This document shows positions 24,627 through 33,204 of a stretch of DNA of 64,000 nucleotides, piece by piece; positions within the stretch are counted from its first letter, which is position 1; each line of letters starts with the position of its first letter. A program made the position numbers and the translations under genes. The notes beneath the pieces are model-generated. The model was not told the DNA's origin. It worked only from the letters and a program-made list of their open reading frames with translations, and did not search any database. Source of the stretch: Acrocarpospora corrugata (GTDB lineage: Bacteria; Actinomycetota; Actinomycetes; Streptosporangiales; Streptosporangiaceae); assembly GCF_009687845.1 (NCBI RefSeq), contig NZ_BLAD01000064.1, positions 41,956 to 105,955 of the forward strand, written 5' to 3'.

Positions 24627-24708
24627 GCACGCTTTGAACGGTCTTTATTCTCGCAGTCCCAGGCAGCTGCCGCCCAGTACGGCGCGGCAATGAGAACAGA
24701 AGGGCACA

Positions 24709-25338
24709 ATGGGGGTAGCTACGGTCTTGGAGAAAGGGTTGCTGGTGGACGACGCGGACCACCAGGCGGACACTTCGGTGTCTGACTGGACACCTCCCAG
24801 CTGGGAGGAGGTCGTTCGCACGCACTCCGCGCGGGTATACCGGCTCGCGTACCGACTGACCGGGAACGTGCACGACGCCGAGGACTTGACCCAGGAGGTC
24901 TTCGTCCGGGTGTTCCGCTCGCTGTCCAGCTACACCCCTGGGACGTTCGAGGGCTGGCTGCACCGCATCACCACCAACCTGTTCCTGGACCAGGCGCGCC
25001 GCAAGCAGCGCATCCGGTTCGAGGGCCTGGCCGACGACGCGGCCGAGCGGCTTCGCGGCCGCGAGCCGTCCCCGGCCCAGGCCTACGACGACGCCCATCT
25101 CGAACCCGACATCCAGGCCGCGCTCGACGCGCTGGCGCCGGAGTTCCGGGCCGCCGTCGTGCTCTGTGACATCGAAGGCCTGTCCTATGAGGAGATCGCC
25201 GCGACGCTCGGGGTGAAGCTCGGCACCGTCCGCAGCCGCATCCACCGAGCCCGCTCGCAGTTGCGCGAAGCTTTGGACCACCGGGCTCCGCGCGACGACC
25301 AGCTCCCCCCTTCGTCGTTCACCCGGGAGGGCAGATGA
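24709..25338 (+). CDS. sigE: ECF RNA polymerase sigma factor SigE
   Basis: The 209-residue protein is a two-domain ECF sigma factor. Region 2 includes [20 protein letters not shown] and [20 protein letters not shown]; region 4 has [20 protein letters not shown] and [12 protein letters not shown]. It directs transcription of envelope-stress genes. The neighbours rseA, htrA and tatB, plus the divergent methyltransferase, give the same order as mycobacterial Rv1220c-Rv1224, which strengthens the SigE call. ATG 24709 matches a product with the usual 35-residue pre-region-2 extension. A SigE-type promoter is predicted 80 nt upstream. Confidence 0.92.
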   Translation: MGVATVLEKGLLVDDADHQADTSVSDWTPPSWEEVVRTHSARVYRLAYRLTGNVHDAEDLTQEVFVRVFRSLSSYTPGTFEGWLHRITTNLFLDQARRKQRIRFEGLADDAAERLRGREPSPAQAYDDAHLEPDIQAALDALAPEFRAAVVLCDIEGLSYEEIAATLGVKLGTVRSRIHRARSQLREALDHRAPRDDQLPPSSFTREGR

Positions 25339-25384
25339 GCGACTCGCGCGCCGCCTGCCCCCGACAGCACCACGAGGAGGGAGC

Positions 25385-25888
25385 ATGACGCATCTTGGAG
25401 AGCGCGTATCCGCGCTGATCGACGGCGAACTCGGTCACAACGACCGGGAACGCGCCCTGGCCCACCTGACCTTCTGCGCCGACTGCCGGGCGGAGGTGGA
25501 GGCGTTCCGGGCGCTCAAGAGCCGGCTGCGCCTGATGGATCCGCCGCCCGTTCCGGCCGATCTGACCATGTCGCTGCTGCGCATGCCGGAGCCGGGCCCG
25601 CCGGACCTGCGGGCGCTGCCGGGCATGTACAGCCTGGCGCCGGTCGACAACCGGCCGCGCCGGTCAGCCGGCGCCTCAGGACCGGGACGTGGTAGTCGCC
25701 GGGTCGGGTATGTGGCGGTGGGCGTCGCGTCCGCCGCCGTCGCTCTGGGGACGTTGTTCATGGTCAGCGGCGAGCCTCGCCCGACCAGGCCCCCGGAGAT
25801 GATGGTGCCCGCCCCCAACACCGCCGCCCCGTTCGGCCGGCCCTCGCCGAGCGCCACCCCGAGCGCACGGCCGTCGCTTGTGCACTGA
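25385..25888 (+). CDS. rseA: Anti-sigma-E factor (zinc-finger, RseA-like)
   Basis: The 167-residue protein begins with a zinc-associated anti-sigma domain: ERALAHLTFCADCRAEVEAF has the His-x3-Cys-x2-Cys pattern at about residues 27-34. A Pro/Gly-rich segment precedes one possible transmembrane helix, VGYVAVGVASAAVALGTLFM near residues 105-124, and a short Pro/Ser-rich tail. It should bind and silence SigE until cell-envelope stress. It lies 46 nt after sigE behind GAGGAGGGAGC. Mycobacterial RseA is mainly cytosolic; here the helix suggests membrane attachment. Confidence 0.88.
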   Translation: MTHLGERVSALIDGELGHNDRERALAHLTFCADCRAEVEAFRALKSRLRLMDPPPVPADLTMSLLRMPEPGPPDLRALPGMYSLAPVDNRPRRSAGASGPGRGSRRVGYVAVGVASAAVALGTLFMVSGEPRPTRPPEMMVPAPNTAAPFGRPSPSATPSARPSLVH

Positions 25889-25931
25889 TGTCCTGATCGG
25901 GCGACTACCCTGCCGAATGATGGGGATCGAG

Positions 25932-25969
25932 ACGGCATACGATTTCGCTTTACATCAGTCGTATGCCGT
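25932..25969. repeat. Perfect 11-bp inverted repeat between rseA and htrA
   Basis: ACGGCATACGA (25932-25942) and TCGTATGCCGT (25959-25969) are exact inverted arms around a 16-nt spacer. The site lies 44 nt after the rseA stop and 55 nt before the htrA start, so it is either an operator for htrA or an attenuating hairpin. No U-tract follows. Confidence 0.6.
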
Positions 25970-26024
25970 TCGCCGGAGGATGGCACAAGGCCACCGCTGA
26001 CTCGCGTGGGAGTGAAAAGCACCG

Positions 26025-27464
26025 ATGACCGACGACACGCGTTCATTCGACGCGTCGGACCGGCCTGAGTTCCTTCCAGCGGAAGGACCGCGTCCCGGCT
26101 GGGGCAACCCCGCCGGGGGCCCCGCCCCGCAGTACCGTCGGCCGGGGCCGGAGTTCACCCCACACCACACGACCGGTCCGTACCAGGACCCGTTCGGGGA
26201 TCAGTACGGCCAGCCTCCCGGCCCGCCGCCCACCCAGCCCGCCGGTCCGCCGCCGCCCGTCAACGCGTACGGGATGGGCCCGTCCTGGGCGCCCCCGCCC
26301 GGTGGCGCGCCGCCGCAGCCGAGCCGGGACACGCGGGACGGCAAGGGCCCGCGCACCGGGCTGATGGCGTTCCTGGCCGTGCTGATCGCGCTGGTCGCGG
26401 GCGCGGCCGGCAGCTACGGCACCTACCTGCTCAGCGGGTCCAGCGCAGGTCTGGACCCCAACTATGTGATCCCGTCCGCGCCGGCCGGCACCACCGCCAG
26501 GCCGCCGGAGTCGGTCGCCGGGGTGGCCTCCAAGGTGCTGCCCAGCGTGGTCTCGCTGGAGGTGCGCGGCGGCAGCGAGTCGGGCACCGGCTCCGGCTTC
26601 CTGATCAAGGGCGGCTACATCGTCACCAACAACCACGTGGTCGCGGTGGCCTCCACCGGCGGCGAGATCCGGATCAAGTTCAGCAACCGCAAGTCCACCA
26701 CCGCCAGGATCGTCGGCCGGGACCCCAACTCCGACATCGCGGTGGTGAAGCCGGAGGAGACGTTCGGCTCCCCCGAGGTGGCGCTGGGCAACTCGGACTC
26801 GATGGTGGTCGGCGACCCGGTCATCGCCATAGGGTCACCGCTCGGCCTCACCGGCACCGTCACCACCGGCATCGTCAGCTCGCTGAACCGCCCGGTCGAG
26901 GCGGGCGGCGAGAGCGGCCGGGACTCCGCGCTGATCAACGCGATCCAGACCGACGCCGCGATCAACCCCGGCAACTCGGGCGGGCCGCTGGTCAACGCGC
27001 GCGGCGAGGTGATCGGCGTCAACTCGGCGATCGCCACCCTGGGCAGCGGTTCCTCGCTCGGCGGGCAGACCGGCAGCATCGGCCTCGGCTTCGCCATCCC
27101 GGTCAACCAGGTGCGCAGGATCGCCGAGGAGCTCATCACCACCGGCAGCGCCCGTACCTCGCGGATCGGGATCAGCATCGACCAGCAGTACCAGGGGCAG
27201 GGCGTGCGGATCGCGGCGCAGGCCGAGCGGGGGGTCGAGCCGGTCACTCCGGACGGGCCCGCCGACAAGGCGGGGCTGCGGCCCGGCGACGTAATCCTGG
27301 AAGTGGACGGGCAGCCGGTCAGTGACAGCCGGGAACTGATCGTCACCATCCGCAGCAAGGCCCCCGGTGACCAGGTCGTATTCAAATACCAGCGCGCGGG
27401 TTCCGACCGCACCACGACGGTGACCATCGGGGCCGCGCCCGCTCCGAGTGCCCAGCCTTCGTGA
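26025..27464 (+). CDS. htrA: Membrane-anchored HtrA/DegP-type serine protease with PDZ domain
   Basis: The 479-residue protein has a long Pro/Gly-rich cytosolic N-terminus (about 1-105) and one transmembrane helix (LMAFLAVLIALVAGAAGSYG). An S1C trypsin-like domain follows, with catalytic His in YIVTNNHVV near residue 203, Asp in SDIAVVK near 239, and Ser in NPGNSGGPLV near 317. The C-terminal PDZ domain spans about 385-470 (GPADKAGLRPGDVILEVDGQ). It degrades or remodels misfolded envelope proteins. Placement next to sigE/rseA supports a stress role. Complete and intact. Confidence 0.93.
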   Translation: MTDDTRSFDASDRPEFLPAEGPRPGWGNPAGGPAPQYRRPGPEFTPHHTTGPYQDPFGDQYGQPPGPPPTQPAGPPPPVNAYGMGPSWAPPPGGAPPQPSRDTRDGKGPRTGLMAFLAVLIALVAGAAGSYGTYLLSGSSAGLDPNYVIPSAPAGTTARPPESVAGVASKVLPSVVSLEVRGGSESGTGSGFLIKGGYIVTNNHVVAVASTGGEIRIKFSNRKSTTARIVGRDPNSDIAVVKPEETFGSPEVALGNSDSMVVGDPVIAIGSPLGLTGTVTTGIVSSLNRPVEAGGESGRDSALINAIQTDAAINPGNSGGPLVNARGEVIGVNSAIATLGSGSSLGGQTGSIGLGFAIPVNQVRRIAEELITTGSARTSRIGISIDQQYQGQGVRIAAQAERGVEPVTPDGPADKAGLRPGDVILEVDGQPVSDSRELIVTIRSKAPGDQVVFKYQRAGSDRTTTVTIGAAPAPSAQPS

Positions 27465-27517
27465 GCATGTTCATGACGGCATTAGTCTGAACACATTGGT
27501 AGTGGAGGGAGATCGCC

Positions 27518-27871
27518 GTGTTCGGACTCGGCTGGCCGGAGATCATAGCGCTGGTGGTGATCGCGCTGCTCGTCTTCGGCCCGGAGAAGCTTCCGCAGGC
27601 GGCCTCCCAGGCGGGGCGCACGCTGCGGCAACTACGGCAGATGGCCAACAACGCGCGCAGCGATCTGGAAGCGAATCTGGGGCCGGAGTTCAAGAACTTC
27701 GACCCGGCAGACCTGAACCCGAAGACGTTCGTCCGCAAGCATCTGCTGGACGAGGTGGAGAAGGACTGGGACGAGCCGGAGCCGCCGCCACTGGAGCCGC
27801 CGGTTCCGGTTCCCGCGGCCGTGGAGTTGAACAGCGGGGAGATCCCGCCCTACGACAACGAGGCGACCTGA
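27518..27871 (+). CDS. tatB: Sec-independent protein translocase subunit TatB
   Basis: The 117-residue protein starts at GTG 27518 behind GGAGGGAGA. It has the TatA/B form: a short N-terminal membrane helix, MFGLGWPEIIALVVIALLVF, then a GPEKLPQ hinge and an amphipathic helix (ASQAGRTLRQLRQMANNARS), followed by an acidic, Pro-rich tail. Position after htrA in this locus, as in mycobacteria, points to TatB rather than TatA. It pairs with TatC to receive folded twin-arginine substrates at the cytoplasmic membrane. A terminator follows the stop after 8 nt. Confidence 0.9.
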   Translation: MFGLGWPEIIALVVIALLVFGPEKLPQAASQAGRTLRQLRQMANNARSDLEANLGPEFKNFDPADLNPKTFVRKHLLDEVEKDWDEPEPPPLEPPVPVPAAVELNSGEIPPYDNEAT

Positions 27872-27879
27872 GCGATTGA

Positions 27880-27907
27880 AAAAGCCCGCCCGGATGGGCG
27901 GGCTTTT
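27880..27907. terminator. Bidirectional rho-independent terminator between tatB and mrp
   Basis: A perfect 12-bp stem (27880-27891 with 27896-27907) has a GGAT loop. It is flanked by A and T runs, AAAAGCCC on the left and GGGCTTTT on the right, so it can serve both converging genes. Confidence 0.9.
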
Positions 27908-27915
27908 GGCTGTTC

Positions 27916-27959
27916 GGCGTGAGGTCGGCGTGAGGTCAGCGTGAGGTCGGCGTGAGGTC
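27916..27959. repeat. Four tandem 11-bp repeats spanning the mrp stop codon
   Basis: Four contiguous copies of GGCGTGAGGTC (third copy starts A) run 27916-27959. On the mrp strand they encode the last codons DLTPTS and then pass the TGA. Because 11 is not a multiple of three, a copy-number change would shift the mrp 3' end. Confidence 0.85.
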
Positions 27960-29075
27960 GAGCTTGCGGCCCTTGAGGCTGTTGGAGCGCTTGCTGAGCC
28001 CGGCCGCGATCCGGCGCAGCTCCACCGCCGCGGGGGCGTCGGGCGCGGTGAGGACCAGCGGCTTGCCCTCGTCGCCGCCCTCGCGCAGCCGGGTGTCGAT
28101 CGGCACCTGGCCGAGCAGCGGCACCCGGGAGCCGAGCGTGCGGGTCAGCGCGTCGGCCACCACCTGGCCGCCGCCCTCGCCGAACAGCGAGATGCGCTCG
28201 TCGCAGTGCGGGCAGGGCAGCCAGGACATGTTCTCGATCACCCCGGCCACCTGCTGGTGGGTCTGCGCGGCGATGGAGCCGGCCCGCTCGGCCACCTCGG
28301 CCGCCGCCTGCTGCGGCGTGGTGACCACCAGGAGTTCGGCGGTCGGCATGCGCTGGGCCACCGAGATGGCGATGTCGCCGGTGCCCGGCGGCAGGTCCAT
28401 CAGCAGCACGTCGAGATCGCCCCAGTAGACGTCGGCCAGGAACTGGTGCAGCGCCCGGTCCAGCATCGGGCCGCGCCAGACCACCGCGCTGTTGCCCTCC
28501 GGCTTGAACATGCCCACCGAGATGACCTTGATGTCATGCGCCACCGGCGGCATGATCATGTCTTCCACCTTGGTGGGGCGCTCCCCGACGCCGAGCATCC
28601 GCGGCACGCTGTGGCCGTAGATGTCGGCGTCCAGCACGCCCACCTTCAGGCCGCTCGCCGCCATCGCGGCGGCCAGGTTGACGGTCACCGAGGACTTTCC
28701 GACGCCGCCCTTGCCGCTGGCGACCGCGAACACGCGGGTCAGCGAGCCGGGTTTGGCGAACGGGATCTCCTTCTCGGGGCCGCGGTCGCCGCGGAGTTTG
28801 GTCTGGAGCACCTTGCGCTGCTCGGTGCTCATCACGTCCATCTCGACCGCCACCCGGGCGACGCCCGGGATGGCGGAGACGGCCGCGGTCACGTCACGGG
28901 TGATGGTGTCCTTCATCGGACAGCCGGCGACGGTCAGATAGATACCCACGCGCACCGCCCCGTCGGGGGAGATGTCAATGCTCTTCACCATGTCGAGCTC
29001 GGTGATCGGCCGGCGGATCTCGGGGTCGTTGACCTTGGCCAGCGCGGCTGTCACCAGTTCTGGGGTCGGTGCCAT
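27936..29075 (-). CDS. mrp: Mrp/ApbC/NBP35-family Fe-S cluster carrier ATPase
   Basis: The 379-residue protein has an N-terminal MIP18-like domain (about 1-95, GCPMKDTITRDV) and a deviant Walker A P-loop, VASGKGGVGKSSVTVNLAAA, near residue 115. Switch I follows (VLDADIYGHSVPRMLG), then LMDLPPGTGD, and CPHC near residue 290 holding the paired cysteines thought to bind the bridging cluster. It carries Fe-S clusters to apoproteins in the cytosol. Homologue Rv1229c sits in the same neighbourhood. The C-terminal tail lies in an 11-bp repeat array. Confidence 0.92.
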   Translation of the reverse strand: MAPTPELVTAALAKVNDPEIRRPITELDMVKSIDISPDGAVRVGIYLTVAGCPMKDTITRDVTAAVSAIPGVARVAVEMDVMSTEQRKVLQTKLRGDRGPEKEIPFAKPGSLTRVFAVASGKGGVGKSSVTVNLAAAMAASGLKVGVLDADIYGHSVPRMLGVGERPTKVEDMIMPPVAHDIKVISVGMFKPEGNSAVVWRGPMLDRALHQFLADVYWGDLDVLLMDLPPGTGDIAISVAQRMPTAELLVVTTPQQAAAEVAERAGSIAAQTHQQVAGVIENMSWLPCPHCDERISLFGEGGGQVVADALTRTLGSRVPLLGQVPIDTRLREGGDEGKPLVLTAPDAPAAVELRRIAAGLSKRSNSLKGRKLDLTPTSR

Positions 29076-29092
29076 ACGTTCATGCTACGAAC

Positions 29093-29557
29093 TCAGCGGC
29101 GTTCCGACGAACCGAGCTGCTCGCCGAGCCGCTGGAGTTCGGTTCTGAGGTAGTCCCGGGTGGTGACCTCGCTCAACGCGATCCGCAGTCCGGCGATCTC
29201 CCGGGTCAGATATTCGATCTCCGCCTGGTTCCGTTCGGCCGCGAGCCGGTCCTGCTCGTTCTGCACCCGGTCCCGGTCGGCCTGCCGGTTCTGCGCCAGC
29301 AGGATCAGCGGCGCGGCGTAGGACGCCTGCAACGACAGCATCAGCGTCAGGAAGATGTAGGGATAGGGGTCGAACTTCAGCGGCGTCAGCACATTCCAGC
29401 CCACCCACACCGCGACGAACACCGTCATGTAGACCAGGAACCTGGCGGTGCCGATGAAGCGGGCGATCCGCTCCGCCAGCCGCCCGAACGACTCAGGGTC
29501 GTAGTGCGGGCGCAGCCGCGGCCGCAGGTCCCTGGGCTGGTCCAGCCGGTCAGTCAT
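29093..29557 (-). CDS. DUF1003 family membrane protein
   Basis: The 154-residue protein has the DUF1003 core: two hydrophobic helices (FLVYMTVFVAVWVGWNVL and YIFLTLMLSLQASYAAPLIL) with the FDPYPYIFL motif between them. A cytosolic coiled-coil tail follows, AQNRQADRDRVQNEQDRLAA onward. Function is not established. It starts 8 nt inside the end of the MgtE-like gene, so the two are coupled, and mrp follows 17 nt later on the same strand, giving a likely three-gene operon. Confidence 0.87.
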   Translation of the reverse strand: MTDRLDQPRDLRPRLRPHYDPESFGRLAERIARFIGTARFLVYMTVFVAVWVGWNVLTPLKFDPYPYIFLTLMLSLQASYAAPLILLAQNRQADRDRVQNEQDRLAAERNQAEIEYLTREIAGLRIALSEVTTRDYLRTELQRLGEQLGSSERR

Positions 29558-30755
29558 GCCGCTCCCGCCAGTCGTCGGGCAGCAGGTGGTCGAGCACGTC
29601 GTCGACCGTGACCGCCCCGAGCAGCCGGCCCACGCCGTCCACCACCGGGCTGGCGACCATGTTGTAGGTGGCCAGGTAGGACGCGACCTCGTGCAGCGTG
29701 AACTCCGGCCTGATCGGGTCGAGCGAGGGGTCCACCAGGCCGCCGATCAGGGTGGACGGCGGCTCGCGCAGCAGCCGCTGGAAGTGCACCAGGCCCAGGT
29801 AGCGGCCGGTGGGGGTCTCGGTGGGGGCGCGGGAGACGAACACCTGGGCGGCCATCGCCGTGGTCTGCTCCTGGTTGCGGATGTGCGCAAGCGCCACGGC
29901 CACGGTGGCGTCGGGGGGCAGGATCACCGGCTCGGTGGTCATCATGCCCCCGGCGGTCTCCTCCGGGTAGTCGAGCAGCCGCCGGACCGGGTCGGCCTCC
30001 TCCGGGATCATCAGTTCGAGCAGCGTCTCGGCCTGGTCGGCGGGCAGGTCCTGGAGCAGGTCGGCGGCGTCGTCCGGGCCCATCTCGGCGAGCACGTCGG
30101 CGGCGCGCACCGCGTCCAGGTTGCCGAGCACCACGACCTGGTCCCGGTCGGGGAGCTCCTCCAGCACGTCGGCGAGGCGGTCGTCGTCGAGCGCGGCGGC
30201 CACCTCGGCCATCCGTTTGTCGGGCAGCTCGTGCAGCAGGCTGGCCAGGTCGGCGGGGCGCATGGTCTCGAACGCGGCGAGCAGGCTGGCCGCGCCCTGG
30301 TCCTGCGGCGGGCGGTCCAGGCCGGGCACCTCGTGCCAGTCGGCGATGGCCGTCTGGCCCCGGCGGCGGGTGCCGTGCCGGACCGCCACCTTGGTGACCA
30401 GCCACTCCGGCGGGCGGTGCTCCATGGCCAGGTCGAGCACGGTGCCGGCCTCGCCGTCGTGGCTGACCGGGCGGTCCAGCAGTTCGCCGATGGCGAGCGT
30501 CTCGGATTCGCGCCGTTCGAAGCGGCGCAGGTTGAGCTGGCCGGTGAAGATGACCGCGCCGGTCTCCATGCTGATGATCCGGGTGATCGGCAGGAACACC
30601 CGGCGGCGGGGCTGGACCTCGACCACGAACCCGTGCACCCGGGGCGGCTGCGTCCCGCGCAGCCCGACCACGACGTCCCTGATCCGCCCGATCCGGTCCC
30701 CGGCCGGGTCGAACACCGGGAGCCCCGCCAGCCGGGCCACGAAGATCCGATCCAC
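29550..30755 (-). CDS. MgtE cytosolic N-domain and CBS-domain protein without the channel
   Basis: The 401-residue protein has an N-terminal PRC-barrel-like section (GDRIGRIRDVVVGLRG, about 1-130) and an MgtE N-domain of helical repeats (DLASLLHELPDKRMAEVAAA, about 160-270). A pair of CBS units follows, ending VVDGVGRLLGAVTVDDVLDH. True MgtE continues into a five-helix membrane channel; here it stops, so it is a stand-alone Mg-sensing or nucleotide-sensing module. It could regulate an unlinked transporter or the coupled DUF1003 protein. The start is GTG 30755. Confidence 0.82.
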   Translation of the reverse strand: MDRIFVARLAGLPVFDPAGDRIGRIRDVVVGLRGTQPPRVHGFVVEVQPRRRVFLPITRIISMETGAVIFTGQLNLRRFERRESETLAIGELLDRPVSHDGEAGTVLDLAMEHRPPEWLVTKVAVRHGTRRRGQTAIADWHEVPGLDRPPQDQGAASLLAAFETMRPADLASLLHELPDKRMAEVAAALDDDRLADVLEELPDRDQVVVLGNLDAVRAADVLAEMGPDDAADLLQDLPADQAETLLELMIPEEADPVRRLLDYPEETAGGMMTTEPVILPPDATVAVALAHIRNQEQTTAMAAQVFVSRAPTETPTGRYLGLVHFQRLLREPPSTLIGGLVDPSLDPIRPEFTLHEVASYLATYNMVASPVVDGVGRLLGAVTVDDVLDHLLPDDWRERHD

Positions 30756-30836
30756 GCTCGAAGGTTATGGGGCTGCGTCCATCCCGCACGGTATGACAGG
30801 ATCAATAGCACTAAACGGTAGTTACATGGATGGGTC

Positions 30837-31787
30837 ATGATCCGGTCAATTAGCTTGGGAATCGCGATTCTGTCGGCGTTGTGCTTCGGATTCTCCGGGC
30901 CGATGGCCAAATATCTGGGAGCCGCGGGGCTCACCGCGCTCGAATCGGTGTGGGTCAGGATGGCCGGGGCCGGGCTGATCCTGCTGCTCGTGCTGGCCGT
31001 CTTCCGGCCGGGCGCGCTGCGCATCCCCCGCGACCGGCTGGGCTTCTTCGCCGCGTACGCGGTGATCGCGGTGGCCGGGGTGCAGGCGCTGTTCTTCCTG
31101 GCCATCACCCGGCTGCCGGTCGGGGTGACCCTGCTGATCGAGTACACCGCGCCGGTGCTGGTGGTGCTCTGGGTGCGTTTCATCCGGCGGGTACGGCTCC
31201 CGCGCGCCGCCTACCTGGGGGCGCTGGTGGCCGTGCTCGGCCTGGGCGTGGTCGTGGAGGTCTGGCAGGGACTGCGGCTGGACGCACTGGGGCTGGTGCT
31301 GGCGCTGCTGGCGGCGGCGTGCTGCGCCGGATATTTCCTGATGAGCGAGAACCTGCACGTCGACCCGCTCGGCCTGGTGTCCTGGGGCATGATCGGGGCT
31401 GCCCTGGTGCTGGTGCCGGTCTCCCAGCCGTGGGGCATCGACTGGTCGGCGTTCGGCCGGAGCGCCACGGTGAACGGGTTCACCCTGCCGGTGGCGGGGG
31501 CGGCGGCCTGGCTGATCGTGGTGGCCACCGTCGTGGCGTACATCGCGGGGGTGACGGCGGTGCGGCGGCTTTCGGCGGCGGTCGGGGCGACGGTCGCCAC
31601 GCTGGAGGTCATCGGCGCCGCCATGCTGGCCTGGATCCTGCTCGGCGAGAGCCTGGGCGTCTACCAGATCGTGGGGGGCGCGGTGGTGCTGCTGGGCGCG
31701 CTGCTCGCGCAGACCGCCACCGCGAGCCGACGGCCAGAGCCGGTCGCGGTGGAGCAGCCGGTGCTAACCGGCGTTGACGGGCGTTAG
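30837..31787 (+). CDS. EamA/DMT-family membrane transporter
   Basis: The 316-residue protein has about ten membrane helices in two homologous EamA halves. The first contains AILSALCFGFSGPMAKYLGA and QALFFLAITRLPVGVTLLIE; the second ends LEVIGAAMLAWILLGESLG. The latter is the typical end motif (GE near the last helices). Such carriers export metabolites or amino acids such as threonine and cysteine. It is divergent from the MgtE-like gene and shares an 81-bp intergenic region with it. Its 3' end overlaps the convergent gene by 24 nt. Substrate unknown. Confidence 0.87.
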   Translation: MIRSISLGIAILSALCFGFSGPMAKYLGAAGLTALESVWVRMAGAGLILLLVLAVFRPGALRIPRDRLGFFAAYAVIAVAGVQALFFLAITRLPVGVTLLIEYTAPVLVVLWVRFIRRVRLPRAAYLGALVAVLGLGVVVEVWQGLRLDALGLVLALLAAACCAGYFLMSENLHVDPLGLVSWGMIGAALVLVPVSQPWGIDWSAFGRSATVNGFTLPVAGAAAWLIVVATVVAYIAGVTAVRRLSAAVGATVATLEVIGAAMLAWILLGESLGVYQIVGGAVVLLGALLAQTATASRRPEPVAVEQPVLTGVDGR

Positions 31788-32135
31788 CCGTACCACCAGG
31801 GAGCCGGCCGCCCAGCGGGCGGTCAGGGCGGCGCTGTCGATGGCGTTGAGGCGCTCCTTGGCCAGCGCGGCCACCACCTCGGGGTGCTCGGCCTGGTCGA
31901 GCACCGCCACGGTGGCGGGGAAACGGACGAGCTGGGAGCCGTTGTCCTTGCTGCGCAGGATGACCTCGATCTCGGGAGTGTTCGCCAGGCCGGGGAGTTC
32001 CTGCTCGTCGCCGCCGGTGACCAGGTGGATCGCCCCGTCGTGCCAGACGTGCCAGGCGAGCCTGGTCCCGGCCGGCAGAGCCAGCCAGAGCACACTGGAC
32101 TTCTTCGCGCCCTCTTCGATCAGCCGCAGGGTCAT
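31764..32135 (-). CDS. Small conserved protein, possible PPOX-type flavin-fold
   Basis: The 123-residue protein reads WLALPAGTRLAWHVWHDGAI, HLVTGGDEQELPGLANTPEI and VRFPATVAVLDQ. This looks like a beta-barrel of the pyridoxamine-5'-phosphate-oxidase-like type, but no cofactor motif is secure. I label the similarity tentative. It overlaps the transporter 3' end by 24 nt and is divergent from the CoA-ester lyase gene. No membrane segment or signal peptide is seen. Function unknown. Confidence 0.6.
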   Translation of the reverse strand: MTLRLIEEGAKKSSVLWLALPAGTRLAWHVWHDGAIHLVTGGDEQELPGLANTPEIEVILRSKDNGSQLVRFPATVAVLDQAEHPEVVAALAKERLNAIDSAALTARWAAGSLVVRLTPVNAG

Positions 32136-32209
32136 ACTGCTACTTTTTCACGCTTTCACCGTTCCGTCCGGCCGATGAGCTTCCACGCCACCGCGCTAGC
32201 GTGGGGATC

Positions 32210-33145
32210 ATGCGTGCGCGACGATCCTGCCTGGCCGTGCCCGGCAGCAATTCCCGGTTCCTGGAGAAGGCCCAGAGCCTGCCCGTCGACGAGGTCTTCC
32301 TGGACTTGGAGGACTCGGTCGCCCCGATCGCGAAGGAGGACGCCCGCCGGACCGTGGTGGCGGCGCTCAAGGAGGGCGACTGGTCCGGGAAGACGGTGGT
32401 GGTCCGGGTCAACGACCTGTCCACGGCCTGGACCTACCGCGACGTCATCGAGGTGGTGGAGGCGGCCGGCGACCGGCTCGACTGCCTGATGCTGCCCAAG
32501 GTCGAGGAGGCCGCCCAGGTGCGCTGGCTCGACCTGCTGCTCAGCCAGATCGAGCGCACGGTCGGGCTGCCGGTCGGCCGGATCGGGATCGAGGCGCAGA
32601 TCGAGAGCGCCCGCGGCCTGGTCGCGGTGGACGAGATCGCCGGGGCCAGCGCGCGGCTGGAGACGCTGGTGTTCGGGCCGGCCGACTTCATGGCCTCGAT
32701 CGGGATGCGCACGCTGGTGGTGGGGGAGCAGCCGCCCGGGTATCCGGAGGGCGACGCCTACCACTACATCCTGATGCGGATCCTGATGGCGGCGCGGGCC
32801 CGGGATCTACAGGCGATCGACGGGCCGTATCTGCAGATCAAGGACGTCGAGGGGTTCCGGCGGGCGGCCGGGCGCGCGGCGGCGCTGGGATTCGACGGGA
32901 AGTGGGTGCTGCACCCGGGGCAGGTGGACGCCGCCAACGAGGTGTTCTCGCCGGCCCAGGCCGACTACGACCACGCGGAGCTGATCCTGGACGCGTACGA
33001 GTACTACACGACCGTGGAGGGGCGAGGGGCGGTGATGCTGGGGGACGAGATGATCGACGAGGCGTCCCGGAAGATGGCCCTGGTGATCTCGGCCAAGGGC
33101 CGGGCGGCCGGGCTGACCCGGACTACCGCCTTCGAGCGGCCATAG
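32210..33145 (+). CDS. HpcH/HpaI aldolase family CoA-ester lyase (CitE-like)
   Basis: The 311-residue protein starts at ATG 32210 behind GTGGGGA. It opens RSCLAVPGSNSRFLEKA, and VFLDLEDSVAP near residue 30 supplies the metal-binding Glu and Asp. Later it has QIESARGLVAVDEIA near residue 130, FGPADFMASIG, and GKWVLHPGQV near residue 230. This is the CitE/malyl-CoA lyase fold with a TIM barrel. It may cleave malyl-CoA or methylmalyl-CoA or act on a related ester; which one is not fixed by sequence. A terminator follows 11 nt after the stop. Confidence 0.87.
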   Translation: MRARRSCLAVPGSNSRFLEKAQSLPVDEVFLDLEDSVAPIAKEDARRTVVAALKEGDWSGKTVVVRVNDLSTAWTYRDVIEVVEAAGDRLDCLMLPKVEEAAQVRWLDLLLSQIERTVGLPVGRIGIEAQIESARGLVAVDEIAGASARLETLVFGPADFMASIGMRTLVVGEQPPGYPEGDAYHYILMRILMAARARDLQAIDGPYLQIKDVEGFRRAAGRAAALGFDGKWVLHPGQVDAANEVFSPAQADYDHAELILDAYEYYTTVEGRGAVMLGDEMIDEASRKMALVISAKGRAAGLTRTTAFERP

Positions 33146-33156
33146 CCGCCGCGGGC

Positions 33157-33187
33157 GCTTCAGGGGCTGTGGGGTGGCCCCTGAAGC
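33157..33187. terminator. Hairpin terminator after CoA-ester lyase gene
   Basis: GCTTCAGGGGC (33157-33167) and GCCCCTGAAGC (33177-33187) form a perfect 11-bp stem with a 9-nt loop between converging genes. No T-tract, so strength is uncertain. Confidence 0.75.
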
Positions 33188-33204
33188 GGTCCCGGGGTGT
33201 TACC

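Noticed and set aside
27916..27959. Possible CRISPR-like array
   Set aside because: The units are contiguous 11-mers without spacers.
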